Of a stretch of DNA of 43,523 nucleotides, positions 27,486 through 34,938 are shown in pieces. Position 1 is the first letter of the stretch. Each line of letters opens with the position of its first letter. Under the pieces are notes generated by a model. It was not told where the DNA came from. It saw only the letters and a list, made by a program, of their open reading frames with translations, and made no database searches. Origin of the DNA: Actinomycetaceae bacterium (lineage in GTDB: Bacteria; Actinomycetota; Actinomycetes; Actinomycetales; Actinomycetaceae). The stretch spans positions 1 to 43,523 of the forward strand of contig JAUNLN010000012.1 in the NCBI GenBank assembly GCA_030532245.1. The letters run 5' to 3'. Made by a program: the position numbers and the translations under genes.

Positions 27486-28367
27486 ATGTCATCCACAGAT
27501 AATCTCTCACGCAGTAAACGCCTACCGAAGCTAGATTCGGAGGCATACGAAAAAGAACTCCGCCGGCTCCAAGCTGAACTCGTTGAAATGCAGCAGTGGG
27601 TCATCGAAACCGGTGAGCGCATCTGCATCGTGTTTGAGGGCCGCGACGCCGCGGGAAAGGGCTCCGCTATCAAGCGCGTAACCCAGTACCTGAACCCCCG
27701 CCACGCGCGCGTTGTGGCACTGCCAAAGCCGACCGACCGCGAGAGTACGCAGTGGTACTTCCAGCGGTACATCGCCCACCTGCCGGCCGCCGGGGAGATC
27801 GTGCTGTTCGACCGCTCCTGGTACAACCGTGCCGGTGTTGAACGCGTAATGGGGTTCTGCACGCCGGAGGAGTACCACCGTTTCCTTCGTCAAGCCCCCG
27901 AGTTTGAGCGCATGCTCGTCGATGACGGCATCATGCTCCTCAAGTATTGGTTCTCCGTGTCGGCGGAGGAGCAGGAGGCGCGGTTCCGGTCGCGTTCGTC
28001 CGACCCGATGCGCCGCTGGAAGCTTTCCCCCATGGACGTCGAGTCGATCACCCGCTGGGAGGAGTATTCGCGCGCGAAAGACGCGATGTTTGCCGCGACC
28101 GACACGCCGTGGGCGCGTTGGCGCACCGTCGAGTCTGAAGACAAGAAGCGTTCGCGCATCAACGTAATCAACGACATCCTGCATGAAATCCCGTGGCAGC
28201 GAATCGAGCCGCAAAAGATTGAGATCCCGAAGAGACCGAAGTCTAATGGCGACGATTCATACGAGCGCATCGACCGCGGCAAATACATCTACGTTGAAGA
28301 TGTTGCGCGCGAGCTTGAAAAGGATCGCGTGAAGGCTGCGAAGAAGGAAAACAAGAAACATAAGTGA
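27486..28367 (+). CDS. ppk2: Polyphosphate kinase 2
   Basis: PPK2-family enzyme of 293 aa, single-domain, transferring phosphate between polyphosphate and nucleotides. Walker A EGRDAAGKGS is at 51-60. The lid/Walker B region LFDRSWYNRAGVER is at 107-120. The conserved KYWFSVS, DPMRRWKLSPMD and TPWARW segments follow. The basic C-terminal tail ends in KKENKKHK. No Shine-Dalgarno precedes the ATG; TAAAGT at 27473-27478 suggests a leaderless transcript. Whether it favours NDP or NMP is not decided here. It lies between radA (divergent) and trkA (convergent). Confidence 0.94.
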   Translation: MSSTDNLSRSKRLPKLDSEAYEKELRRLQAELVEMQQWVIETGERICIVFEGRDAAGKGSAIKRVTQYLNPRHARVVALPKPTDRESTQWYFQRYIAHLPAAGEIVLFDRSWYNRAGVERVMGFCTPEEYHRFLRQAPEFERMLVDDGIMLLKYWFSVSAEEQEARFRSRSSDPMRRWKLSPMDVESITRWEEYSRAKDAMFAATDTPWARWRTVESEDKKRSRINVINDILHEIPWQRIEPQKIEIPKRPKSNGDDSYERIDRGKYIYVEDVARELEKDRVKAAKKENKKHK

Positions 28368-28373
28368 GGAGGG

Positions 28374-28410
28374 CGCCGCTACCTACCCGCAAGGGGTTTC
28401 GGTAGCGGCG
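28374..28410. terminator. Bidirectional terminator hairpin after ppk2
   Basis: A 10-bp perfect outer stem (CGCCGCTACC with GGTAGCGGCG) encloses an inner ACCC-GCAA-GGGG hairpin. It begins 7 nt after the ppk2 stop. It is followed by the REP-like region up to trkA. Confidence 0.8.
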
Positions 28411-28423
28411 TCAGCCATGTTCT

Positions 28424-28550
28424 AGGCGCCCCGGTTTCGACCCCGGAGGAGCGGCAGGCGCCCCAGTTTCGACCTCAATCTGCGCGGCGGGCGCTTCGCT
28501 AGCGCGTGCTCCGCAGAATCGATGGGGGAGGCGCCTCGTCGCGCGAGGCG
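28424..28550. repeat. REP-like structured intergenic region
   Basis: A 19-bp direct repeat with one mismatch (AGGCGCCCC[G/A]GTTTCGACC) lies at 28424-28442 and 28456-28474. The second copy also forms an imperfect long inverted repeat with 28512-28536 (CTGCG...AATCGAT...AGGCGCCT), enclosing GCGCTTCGCTAGCGC. A further 7-bp hairpin (CGCCTCG/CGAGGCG) lies at 28532-28550. No gene fits. It looks like a short palindromic repeat family element, but only a genome search can show that. Confidence 0.6.
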
Positions 28551-28562
28551 AAACGGCCCCGA

Positions 28563-28594
28563 CTACGGCCTGTTCGCGTTACGGCCTGTTGGCG
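28563..28594. repeat. 16-bp tandem duplication covering the trkA stop
   Basis: CTACGGCCTGTTCGCG (28563-28578) is followed at once by TTACGGCCTGTTGGCG (28579-28594), 14 of 16 identical. The second holds the last codons and TAA of trkA (read on the minus strand), the first repeats them downstream in another frame. Confidence 0.8.
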
Positions 28595-29250
28595 AAGTGC
28601 TCTAGCAGGGAGCCGTCGCCGGAGATGATGACGATGTCTTCGCGGTCAATGCGCGTGTCGGAGGAGGCGTACTCGAACGCGCGGCCGGGCCGCAAAACGC
28701 CAAGCACGTTCACCCCGTATTTCGCGCGAACATTTGATTCGGCGAGGGTGAAGCCCTGGATTTCTTTTGGCGGACGCATCTTCATGATCGCGAAGCCCTG
28801 CTTGTCCATCTCGATGTAGTCGATCATGCGGCTGCCAACGAGGTGGGCTGTGCGCTGGCCGGCGTCAAACTCGGGGTAGACGACGTGGTGCGCGCCGATG
28901 CGGCGCAGGATTCGGCCGTGTTCGCGCGAGGTTGCTTTCGCCCAAATGGAGGGCATGCCAAGGTCGACGAGGTTCGCGGTGATCAAAACGGAGGCTTCAA
29001 GCGAGGAGCCAACGCCAACAACCGCGGCCGAGAACTCGCGGGCGCCGAGCTGTTCGAGCGCCTCCATGTTCGTGGCGTCAGCTTCGACGAGGGGCATGCG
29101 ACCGGCGTAGAGCTGCACTTTCCGCGGGTTCGACTCTACGGCGAGGATTTCTCGGCCGAGGCGCCCGAGGGTGCCGGCAACGGACGAGCCGAAGCGTCCC
29201 AGCCCAATTACGAGCGTTCCAGACGACTGTTTCCAATCCGACTCAGCCAC
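28579..29250 (-). CDS. Potassium uptake regulatory protein TrkA/KtrA
   Basis: Cytosolic RCK protein of 223 aa that gates the KtrB/TrkH channel. The N-terminal Rossmann RCK_N domain opens with VIGLGRFGSSVA (about 14-25), then an acidic residue ending strand 2 (ILAVESN), which favours NAD(H) or ATP binding. The RCK_C (TrkA_C) domain covers about 140-220 (KEIQGFTLAESN ... VIISGDGSLLEHF). In other Gram-positive bacteria RCK_C is a c-di-AMP receptor, and disA lies close by. It follows ktrB by 60 bp on the same strand. The 3' end lies in a 16-bp tandem duplication. Confidence 0.93.
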   Translation of the reverse strand: MAESDWKQSSGTLVIGLGRFGSSVAGTLGRLGREILAVESNPRKVQLYAGRMPLVEADATNMEALEQLGAREFSAAVVGVGSSLEASVLITANLVDLGMPSIWAKATSREHGRILRRIGAHHVVYPEFDAGQRTAHLVGSRMIDYIEMDKQGFAIMKMRPPKEIQGFTLAESNVRAKYGVNVLGVLRPGRAFEYASSDTRIDREDIVIISGDGSLLEHFANRP

Positions 29251-29310
29251 GAGACCCCCTCAAATGTTGTTTTCTTTAGTGTAGATATTTTTCGTTCAAC
29301 TGTGCGAGAA

Positions 29311-30795
29311 CTAGCCGATGATCGGGTTTTCTTCGGGCATGCGGATCACTCGGCGGCGTTCGCGAAGCGCGAGTGCTGCGGCAATGGTCATGGGGCCGGT
29401 TCGCCCCAAATACATGAGGGCCGACAGCACGTACTTGCCCGAATCCGGCAAATAAGACGTGATTCCAGTGGAGAGGCCGCACGTGCCGAACGCGCTGATT
29501 GTCTCGAACAGAACCTGGTCGAGCGAGTAGGGCGTGACGGCGAGCAGGATCATCGTGCCGATGCCAACGAGGAACGCGCCGATCATCGTCACCGCGACCG
29601 CTAGCCGCACGGTCGAGGAGGTGACGCGACGCCCGAACGCCTCAATGTCGCGGTCACCGCGCGCCTCCGCGAGCACGGCGAGGGCGAGCACGGCGATCGT
29701 GGTCACCTTGATACCACCGGCTGTGGATGCGGAGCCTCCTCCAATGAACATGAGAATGTCTTGAATCCACCACGTGCTCGCGTGCATTTGCCCTTCGTCG
29801 AGGAGGGAAATGCCGGAAGATCGTGCGTTAACGCCGGCGAGGAGTGAGTGGGCGATGCGGTCGCGAACGGGGAGGCCGCCCATGCCGGAGTCGTTGTTCC
29901 ACTCGAGGGCGCCGACCATGAGTGCGCCGACGATCGCGAGGGTGAGGTACGTGGTGATCGTCAGTTTGGCGTGGAGGGTGAGCGCGCGGGGCCTGCGCCA
30001 GTTGCGCGTGAGGTCCATGATCACGGGGAAGCCGAGCGCGCCGATTGAGGTGCCAAGAACGATGGGCGCGATCATCCACAGGTCGGATACGAACGGCTCC
30101 AACCCCTCTGGAATCACGACGAAACCGGCGTTGTTGAAGATCGAGATCGCCATGAAGATCGCGTACCAAACGGAGTCTACGAAGGAGTAGCCAAGCGTTA
30201 GGAACCTGGGGAACAGTATGAAGAATAGGAAGAAGTCTGCGGCGAGTGCCGTCAGCATAACCGCCCTTAGGAGCGAGCCGACCTGGCCGAGCTGTGCGGT
30301 TTTTGTTTCGGTTGCGGCGAGCATGCGCTGGGTTAGGCCGATGTGGCGCGAGACGGCGAGGCCGAGCAGCGACGCCATGGTCATCACGCCCATGCCGCCG
30401 ATTGAAATCGCGACGGCGAGCACGGCCTGCCCGAAGAACGACCAGTAGTTTGCCGTGTCGACGGTTGCAAGGCCGGTTACGGCGACCGCCGAGGTTGCGT
30501 TGAATAGGGCGTCGGCAAAAGGTGCCCTCTGCCCAGACTGCGTTGCGATCGGCAGGCTCAAAAGCCCCGTCGTGAGCGCAATAATTGAGGCGAAAACAAC
30601 CATTGCGAGGCGGGCTGGGTAGACGCGCGCCCAGTAGTCCACCTTCGCCCGCATCTGCTCCATGATCGTGGGGTTGATCATCGGCGCAACGTAGTCGCCT
30701 GGCGAACGCACCTGAGAACTTGGGTTAATTGCATGAGGGGCGCTCTGATCTCCTTGAGATCCAGCGCCCGCACGAGGGGGGAAACTATCCGTCAA
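29311..30795 (-). CDS. TrkH/KtrB-family potassium transporter
   Basis: Membrane channel subunit of 494 aa with the fourfold M1-P-M2 plan. Its four pore loops are recognisable by their filter glycines: SAVAVTGLAT, FNNAGFVVI, NARSSGISLL and FGTCGLSTGI. A hydrophilic N-terminal stretch of about 45 residues precedes the first helix. TTG at 30795 is chosen because AAGGAG lies 8 nt upstream; a TTG at 30813 lies just before that site. A 28-bp dyad at 30829-30856 sits 34 bp upstream and may be an operator. It works with the TrkA protein encoded 60 bp downstream. Confidence 0.93.
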   Translation of the reverse strand: MTDSFPPRAGAGSQGDQSAPHAINPSSQVRSPGDYVAPMINPTIMEQMRAKVDYWARVYPARLAMVVFASIIALTTGLLSLPIATQSGQRAPFADALFNATSAVAVTGLATVDTANYWSFFGQAVLAVAISIGGMGVMTMASLLGLAVSRHIGLTQRMLAATETKTAQLGQVGSLLRAVMLTALAADFFLFFILFPRFLTLGYSFVDSVWYAIFMAISIFNNAGFVVIPEGLEPFVSDLWMIAPIVLGTSIGALGFPVIMDLTRNWRRPRALTLHAKLTITTYLTLAIVGALMVGALEWNNDSGMGGLPVRDRIAHSLLAGVNARSSGISLLDEGQMHASTWWIQDILMFIGGGSASTAGGIKVTTIAVLALAVLAEARGDRDIEAFGRRVTSSTVRLAVAVTMIGAFLVGIGTMILLAVTPYSLDQVLFETISAFGTCGLSTGITSYLPDSGKYVLSALMYLGRTGPMTIAAALALRERRRVIRMPEENPIIG

Positions 30796-30828
30796 GCTCG
30801 CTACTCCTTGCAAAAAACTACGTTCCCA

Positions 30829-30856
30829 ACTTTACTCACTTAAAGAAGAGTAAAGT
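30829..30856. promoter_or_regulatory. 28-bp perfect dyad upstream of ktrB
   Basis: ACTTTACTC and GAGTAAAGT are perfect 9-bp inverted arms with a 10-bp spacer. It lies 34 bp before the ktrB start codon and about 90 bp from the divergent bS22 promoter. The arms are too far apart and too AT-rich for a good terminator. A dimeric regulator site is the likeliest reading. Confidence 0.55.
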
Positions 30857-30942
30857 ACCACTACGCGTGCGAACGTGGTTCGCCCACTTCTCACTTGGCG
30901 GATGTTGCAGACGTTAGCTCCGTCATACATGGGCCGGATTTT

Positions 30943-30970
30943 TTGACAATCCGGGCGTTTTCTCTATAAA
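30943..30970 (+). promoter_or_regulatory. Strong sigma-A promoter of the bS22 gene
   Basis: TTGACA at 30943-30948 and TATAAA at 30965-30970 are 16 bp apart, 48 bp upstream of the ATG. This is the best consensus promoter in the window, fitting a ribosomal protein gene. Confidence 0.8.
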
Positions 30971-31018
30971 TTTTCTATGTTTAGGATATTGGTAAGGTCG
31001 AAGTTGTAGGAGGGCCGC

Positions 31019-31117
31019 ATGGGCTCCGTGATCAAGAAGCGTCGCAAGCGTATGTCGAAGAAGAAGCACCGCAAGTTGCTTCGCAAGACGCGCCACCAGC
31101 GTCGTAACAAGAAGTAA
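31019..31117 (+). CDS. Small ribosomal protein bS22 (AURKAIP1/COX24 type), 32 aa
   Basis: Tiny, very basic protein beginning [17 protein letters not shown] and ending in HQRRNKK; 32 residues, two thirds of them Lys or Arg. This matches the actinobacterial small-subunit protein bS22, seen on mycobacterial ribosomes and related to the mitochondrial AURKAIP1/COX24 domain. ATG with TAGGAGGG 5 nt upstream, a consensus promoter at 30943-30970 and a terminator right after the stop, so it is transcribed alone and highly. It is easily missed because of its length. Confidence 0.93.
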   Translation: MGSVIKKRRKRMSKKKHRKLLRKTRHQRRNKK

Positions 31118-31132
31118 TTGTCTTCTTCTTTG

Positions 31133-31159
31133 AAAAAGCCCCGAACAGGGGCCTTTTCT
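31133..31159 (+). terminator. Rho-independent terminator of bS22
   Basis: AAAAAGCCCC-GAACA-GGGGCCTTTTCT gives a GC stem of 5 bp extended by A-T pairs, with a T-run. It lies 16 nt after the stop. Confidence 0.85.
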
Positions 31160-31186
31160 GTATCCAACCCAGGTTTTGGAGGACCA

Positions 31187-31864
31187 ATGGAGACCACCAT
31201 TCATCTGATGCGTCACGGTGAGGTGCATAATCCGGACGCGGTTTTGTATGGGCGGATGCCTGGCTTTCACCTCTCCGCGCTAGGGAGGGAGATGGCGAGC
31301 CAGGTGGCGAAGGTGCTCTCGTCTTCCGGCCACGAGATTACGGGCGTTGTCGCGTCGCCTCTGCTTCGCGCGCAGGAGACCGCGGCGCCGACCGCTAGGG
31401 CGTTCAACCTGCCTATCAAATCCGATGTTCGCCTCATCGAGGCTTGGAACACTTTCGAAGGCGAGAGTGTGAACCGCAACCGCAAGATGCTTGCGCACCC
31501 CAAGTACTGGAAGCGCTACGTGAACCCGTTCAAGCCCTCATGGTCGGAGCCGTATGCGGATCTCGTATCTCGGATGAGCGCTGCCGTTTCCGATGCTCTG
31601 AACGAACATAGGGGAGGGGAGGTGCTCATGGTTTCCCACCAGCTTCCGATTTGGACGCTCCGCTCTTACGTGGAGGGGCGAACCCTGTGGCACGATCCGC
31701 GAAAGAGGGAGTGTTCACTGGCTTCGCTTACCAGCCTCAAGTTCGTTGATGCGACGCTTAAATCCGTGACCTACTGGGAGCCTGCGGGCGAGCTCCTCAA
31801 AAAAGCTGCCGACATGGTGCCGGGCACGTCTGACGCGGACGTTGCCGTAGGCGACGAAAACTAG
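31187..31864 (+). CDS. Histidine phosphatase family protein (phosphoglycerate mutase-like)
   Basis: Phosphatase or mutase of 225 aa. The catalytic RHG motif is in HLMRHGEVHNPD (about residues 6-17). The second catalytic His is in VLMVSHQLPIW (about 149). Conserved arginines occur in SPLLRAQETA. Homologues act on phosphosugars, cofactors or nucleotides; the substrate is not evident. ATG at 31187 with GGAGGA 3-4 nt upstream. An in-frame TTG at 31118 lies before the bS22 terminator and is unlikely. It ends 8 nt before the DeoR regulator start and could be co-transcribed with it. Confidence 0.9.
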   Translation: METTIHLMRHGEVHNPDAVLYGRMPGFHLSALGREMASQVAKVLSSSGHEITGVVASPLLRAQETAAPTARAFNLPIKSDVRLIEAWNTFEGESVNRNRKMLAHPKYWKRYVNPFKPSWSEPYADLVSRMSAAVSDALNEHRGGEVLMVSHQLPIWTLRSYVEGRTLWHDPRKRECSLASLTSLKFVDATLKSVTYWEPAGELLKKAADMVPGTSDADVAVGDEN

Positions 31865-31872
31865 GAGTGAGC

Positions 31873-32670
31873 GTGAGTAAAGAGTCTGGCGATGTAAAGC
31901 ACGCGGCCGACCAAAGTGAGCGCCGCAGATACATTGCCAACCGGGTAATCGAGGCTGGAGAAGTCTCGGTTGAAGAACTCGCGGAGTTCTCGGGCGTCTC
32001 GCTCATGACCGTTTACCGCGACATCGCAGCACTCGAATCAGCGGGCGTGCTTCACCGCCACCGCGGCAAGGTTGTCGCAGCAGCTTCGGGGTTGCATGAG
32101 GCGACCGCAAGATATCGCCTCCAGCAGGAGGCGGCGGCCAAAGCCCAGATCGCAAGGGCTGTAGCGCCACTCATCCAGCCGGGCAGTTCGGTGCTCCTCG
32201 ACGACTCCACCTCCTCCGTGTGGGTGCTTCGCGAACTGATCGAGAAAGCACCCCTCTCAGTAATCTCCAACTCCTTGCTCGTGGCGCGCGAGCTGGAAAA
32301 CGATACGCGCCACTCGCTCCTCATGCTCGGAGGCGAATACCAGCCGTGGGCCGCGGCAACAATGGGGCCAATGACGATTCGCGACCTGGATGGCATTCAC
32401 GCGGACGTGTGCCTCATCTCCGCATCCGGCATCCGCGGAGAAACGGTGTACCACCCTTACGCCGACGTTGCGGCAGTCAAACAGAAGATGATGGAGGTCT
32501 CCGAACTTACGATCCTCCTGCTCGACCACACGAAGTTTTCGCGCCGCGCAATGTACGCTTTTGGGAAACTCAGCAACGTGAACGTGGCGGTCGTGGACGC
32601 CAAAACGAGGGCCGAGGACATCCGTCAGCTGGAATCCGCGGGCGTAGAAGTGCTCGTAGCAGGCGTCTAA
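31873..32670 (+). CDS. DeoR-family transcriptional regulator
   Basis: Sugar-phosphate-sensing regulator of 265 aa. The winged HTH occupies about residues 14-65 (RRRYIANRVIEAGEVSVEELAEFSGVSLMTVYRDIAALESAGVLHRHRG). The DeoRC domain follows (VLLDDSTSSVWVLRE; ISASGIRGETVYHPY; LLLDHTKFSRRAMY), the usual sugar-phosphate pocket. GTG at 31873 has AGGAG 5 nt upstream; GTG at 31867 overlaps that site. It most likely controls the membrane protein/HAD/dehydrogenase/kinase genes downstream, in whose leader two TTTGGGTA repeats occur. Terminator at 32685-32702. Confidence 0.92.
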   Translation: MSKESGDVKHAADQSERRRYIANRVIEAGEVSVEELAEFSGVSLMTVYRDIAALESAGVLHRHRGKVVAAASGLHEATARYRLQQEAAAKAQIARAVAPLIQPGSSVLLDDSTSSVWVLRELIEKAPLSVISNSLLVARELENDTRHSLLMLGGEYQPWAAATMGPMTIRDLDGIHADVCLISASGIRGETVYHPYADVAAVKQKMMEVSELTILLLDHTKFSRRAMYAFGKLSNVNVAVVDAKTRAEDIRQLESAGVEVLVAGV

Positions 32671-32684
32671 AACCCTACTAATCC

Positions 32685-32702
32685 GCCGATAAATCGGCTT
32701 TT
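32685..32702 (+). terminator. Short terminator after the DeoR gene
   Basis: GCCGAT-AA-ATCGGC followed by TTTT, 14 nt after the stop codon. The stem is only 6 bp. Confidence 0.65.
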
Positions 32703-32783
32703 AAGTTTCGCGGTCATGGAATCTTACGATGACAGGTGACGCCGCGTTGTTAAAAGAGAATTTTTGAGCCGATCAACAAATAT

Positions 32784-32839
32784 TTTGGGTAAATGCGCAC
32801 AATAATCGTCTGTTAGGCAGACGCGGTTTCATTTGGGTA
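32784..32839. promoter_or_regulatory. Direct repeats and dyad upstream of the membrane protein gene
   Basis: TTTGGGTA occurs at 32784-32791 and again at 32832-32839, 48 bp apart. Between them CGTCTG-TTAGG-CAGACG forms a perfect dyad (32807-32823). The block lies 100-155 bp upstream of the gene, where a DeoR operator would be expected. TATATT near 32858 could be the -10. Function is inferred from position only. Confidence 0.45.
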
Positions 32840-32902
32840 CTGTTTGATCTGTCAGTATATTTCGATTCGCAAAGATGCGTACCTCGAAAGTTTCCCATAA
32901 CT

Positions 32903-32918
32903 GATGGTTTCGACCATC
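32903..32918 (+). promoter_or_regulatory. UUCG-capped hairpin in the leader of the membrane protein gene
   Basis: GATGGT-TTCG-ACCATC is a perfect 6-bp stem with a TTCG loop. It ends 8 nt before the AAGGTGG ribosome site of the gene at 32939. It has no T-run and lies in the leader, so it is more likely to stabilise the mRNA or tune translation than to terminate. Confidence 0.55.
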
Positions 32919-32938
32919 TACAACATAAAGGTGGACAA

Positions 32939-33910
32939 ATGACTCCTGATGCAGTCGTAACATTCCTTGGAAACATGGATTTGTTCTGGCTTATCGCAGC
33001 CGCCGGCGGCGGCTTCTTTGGCGCGGCAATCGGTGCTAACGTCGCGTTCGGCTTCACCGGCGTGCTCATCCTCGTAGCATTCGCTATTACCATGGCAACC
33101 GGTTCCGATGTCGGCTTCAGCTACCTCGCCTTCGGTCCGCTGTTCGGCCCCCACATCGCCTTCGCAGGTGGTGTAGCCGCAGCTGCATACGCAGCTAAGA
33201 AGGGTCGCCTGCAGGAAACGGGCAAGGGCCGCGACATGAACACCGCACTCGCTGGTCTTGGCGAGCCGGATGTCCTTCTAGTTGGCGCTCTCTTCGGTGT
33301 TACCGGCTACATCATCAACGGCCTCGTTGCACTCATCCCGTGGTTCGGTGCAAACACGGATACGGTTGCTTTCACCGTTGTTATCCAGGGCATTATCGCT
33401 CGTATCGCTTTTGGCAAGACCGCTCCGTTCGCGTGGGTATCTGAGCTTGGTGGCGACCGCCACTGGATCCCGTGGCAGGAGAAGGCAAGCCAGTGGGTCA
33501 CCATTGGTGCTCTTGGCGGCCTCCTTGGCGCTGGCGTTTCGACGATGTTCTACTCCTACGCATCGGCAGGTGCTTCGGCTGAGACTGCAGCAATCCTATT
33601 CGGCAACGCGAAGACCCTTCCGTTCGCCATCTCCGCTATTACGATCTTCCTGATCTCCTGGGGCGTTACCATTCCGGTTACCCACCACATCACCATCATC
33701 GGTGGTCTTGCAGGCGTCACCTTCCTCCCGGCTGTGGGCGGCGTTGGCGCACTCCTGCTCGGTGCGGTCTTCGGCGTCATGTCCGCTGCTATCGGTGAGC
33801 TTGGCAACCGCCTCTGCTACTCCGGTGGCGACACGCACATTGATCCGCCGGCATTCGCTATCTGGCCGTCGACCACGATCGTTCTCGTTATCGGTTCGAT
33901 GATCGCCTAA
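32939..33910 (+). CDS. Unrecognised multi-pass membrane protein, probable permease
   Basis: Hydrophobic protein of 323 aa with about eight or nine membrane segments and many small residues (GGGFFGAAIGANVAFGFTG; LGGLLGAGVSTMF; GGVGALLLGAVFGVMSAAIGEL). Short polar motifs inside or between helices (TIPVTHHITIIGG, GDTHIDPPAFAIWP) look conserved enough to be functional. I do not recognise a named transporter family, and it is not a PTS, ABC, MFS or SSS protein by eye. The ATG has AAGGTGG upstream. The adjacent HAD phosphatase, polyol-phosphate dehydrogenase and pentulokinase genes suggest that it imports a polyol or pentose substrate, which is inference. A strong hairpin at 33930 separates it from those genes. 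Confidence 0.8.
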   Translation: MTPDAVVTFLGNMDLFWLIAAAGGGFFGAAIGANVAFGFTGVLILVAFAITMATGSDVGFSYLAFGPLFGPHIAFAGGVAAAAYAAKKGRLQETGKGRDMNTALAGLGEPDVLLVGALFGVTGYIINGLVALIPWFGANTDTVAFTVVIQGIIARIAFGKTAPFAWVSELGGDRHWIPWQEKASQWVTIGALGGLLGAGVSTMFYSYASAGASAETAAILFGNAKTLPFAISAITIFLISWGVTIPVTHHITIIGGLAGVTFLPAVGGVGALLLGAVFGVMSAAIGELGNRLCYSGGDTHIDPPAFAIWPSTTIVLVIGSMIA

Positions 33911-33929
33911 CTTCAACTAACTGAGCTTT

Positions 33930-33963
33930 GGGGTGCCGGGGTAAATACTTACCTCGGCACCCC
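33930..33963 (+). terminator. Long hairpin between the membrane protein and HAD genes
   Basis: A 15-bp stem with one G-T pair (GGGGTGCCGGGGTAA with TTACCTCGGCACCCC), 4-nt loop, followed by ATCTCTTT. It lies 19 nt after the stop. It may end the transcript or lower read-through into the HAD/dehydrogenase/kinase genes. Confidence 0.85.
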
Positions 33964-34019
33964 ATCTCTTTAACTAAAACCAAATACGGATTCAAAAACA
34001 ACAGAGTTTGACGGGGAAA

Positions 34020-34880
34020 ATGACGCACAATACTTCTTCCTTACGCTTTCCAACCCGGTTGTATGACGCATACATTTTCGACATGGATGGAACCATTTAT
34101 CTTGGCGACCACCTGCTGCCGGGCGTAAAACGAACCATTCAGGAACTGCGCAAACGCGGAATCCCCGTTCGCTACCTTTCCAACAACCCCACTAAAGATC
34201 CGCAGCAGTACGTTGAAAAACTGCAGCGCCTGGGGCTTCCCACAGACATTTCAGAGATTGCCAACACCGTCGTCACGATGACGAGGTGGCTCAAAGAGCA
34301 TCACCCGGGTGCGGTTGTATTCCCCATTGCCGAAGAACCCCTCATCAACGCGTTTAGGAACGCGGGCATAAAGATGAGTGAGGATCCGGCCGAAATCGAC
34401 ATTGTTGTCGCATCCTACGACCGCACTTTTGACTACCGAAAGCTCCAAATCGCTTTCGACGCTATCTGGTTCCACAAGAGAGCATTCCTCGTTGCGACGA
34501 ACCCGGATAGGTATTGCCCGTTCCCGGGCGGGCGCGGCGAGCCGGACTGCGCCGCAATCATCGCCGCAATTGAGGCTTGTACTGGCGCAAAAGTGCAGAT
34601 GATTGCAGGTAAACCGAATCCCGTTATGCTGAATGAAGCGATCAACGGCCTCGACGTTGATCCGACCCAGTGCATGATGGTTGGCGACAGGCTTGGAACC
34701 GACATCCAAATGGCAGTTCGAACCGGCATGTACTCGGCAATGCCGCTCACGGGCGATTCCACGCTCGAAGAGGCTGAGGCGCTTGATCCGAGCGATCAGC
34801 CCACGTTCATGATCGACAGGCTCGACCGCCTCATTCCAAAACAACTCTGGCAGGAGATGGGCTGGACCGAAGAAGACTAG
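34020..34880 (+). CDS. HAD-IIA (NagD/AraL-like) sugar phosphatase
   Basis: Phosphatase of 286 aa. Motif I is YIFDMDGTIYLGD (nucleophile and acid Asp, about 18-30). Motif II is LSNNPTKD. Motif III Lys is in IAGKPNPVM, and motif IV is MMVGDRLGTDIQMA. The C2-type cap lies between motifs II and III. AraL of Bacillus subtilis, encoded next to araM, is of this type and removes phosphate from excess sugar phosphates. ATG at 34020 has a GGGG ribosome site; a TTG at 34008 is the weaker alternative. It is followed by the AraM-like dehydrogenase 58 nt later and the AraB-like kinase. Confidence 0.9.
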   Translation: MTHNTSSLRFPTRLYDAYIFDMDGTIYLGDHLLPGVKRTIQELRKRGIPVRYLSNNPTKDPQQYVEKLQRLGLPTDISEIANTVVTMTRWLKEHHPGAVVFPIAEEPLINAFRNAGIKMSEDPAEIDIVVASYDRTFDYRKLQIAFDAIWFHKRAFLVATNPDRYCPFPGGRGEPDCAAIIAAIEACTGAKVQMIAGKPNPVMLNEAINGLDVDPTQCMMVGDRLGTDIQMAVRTGMYSAMPLTGDSTLEEAEALDPSDQPTFMIDRLDRLIPKQLWQEMGWTEED

Positions 34881-34938
34881 CCCCGCAACCAGCTTTCGAA
34901 TACTGGCCCTGCAACAGTACCGAACTTGAGGAGAAAAG

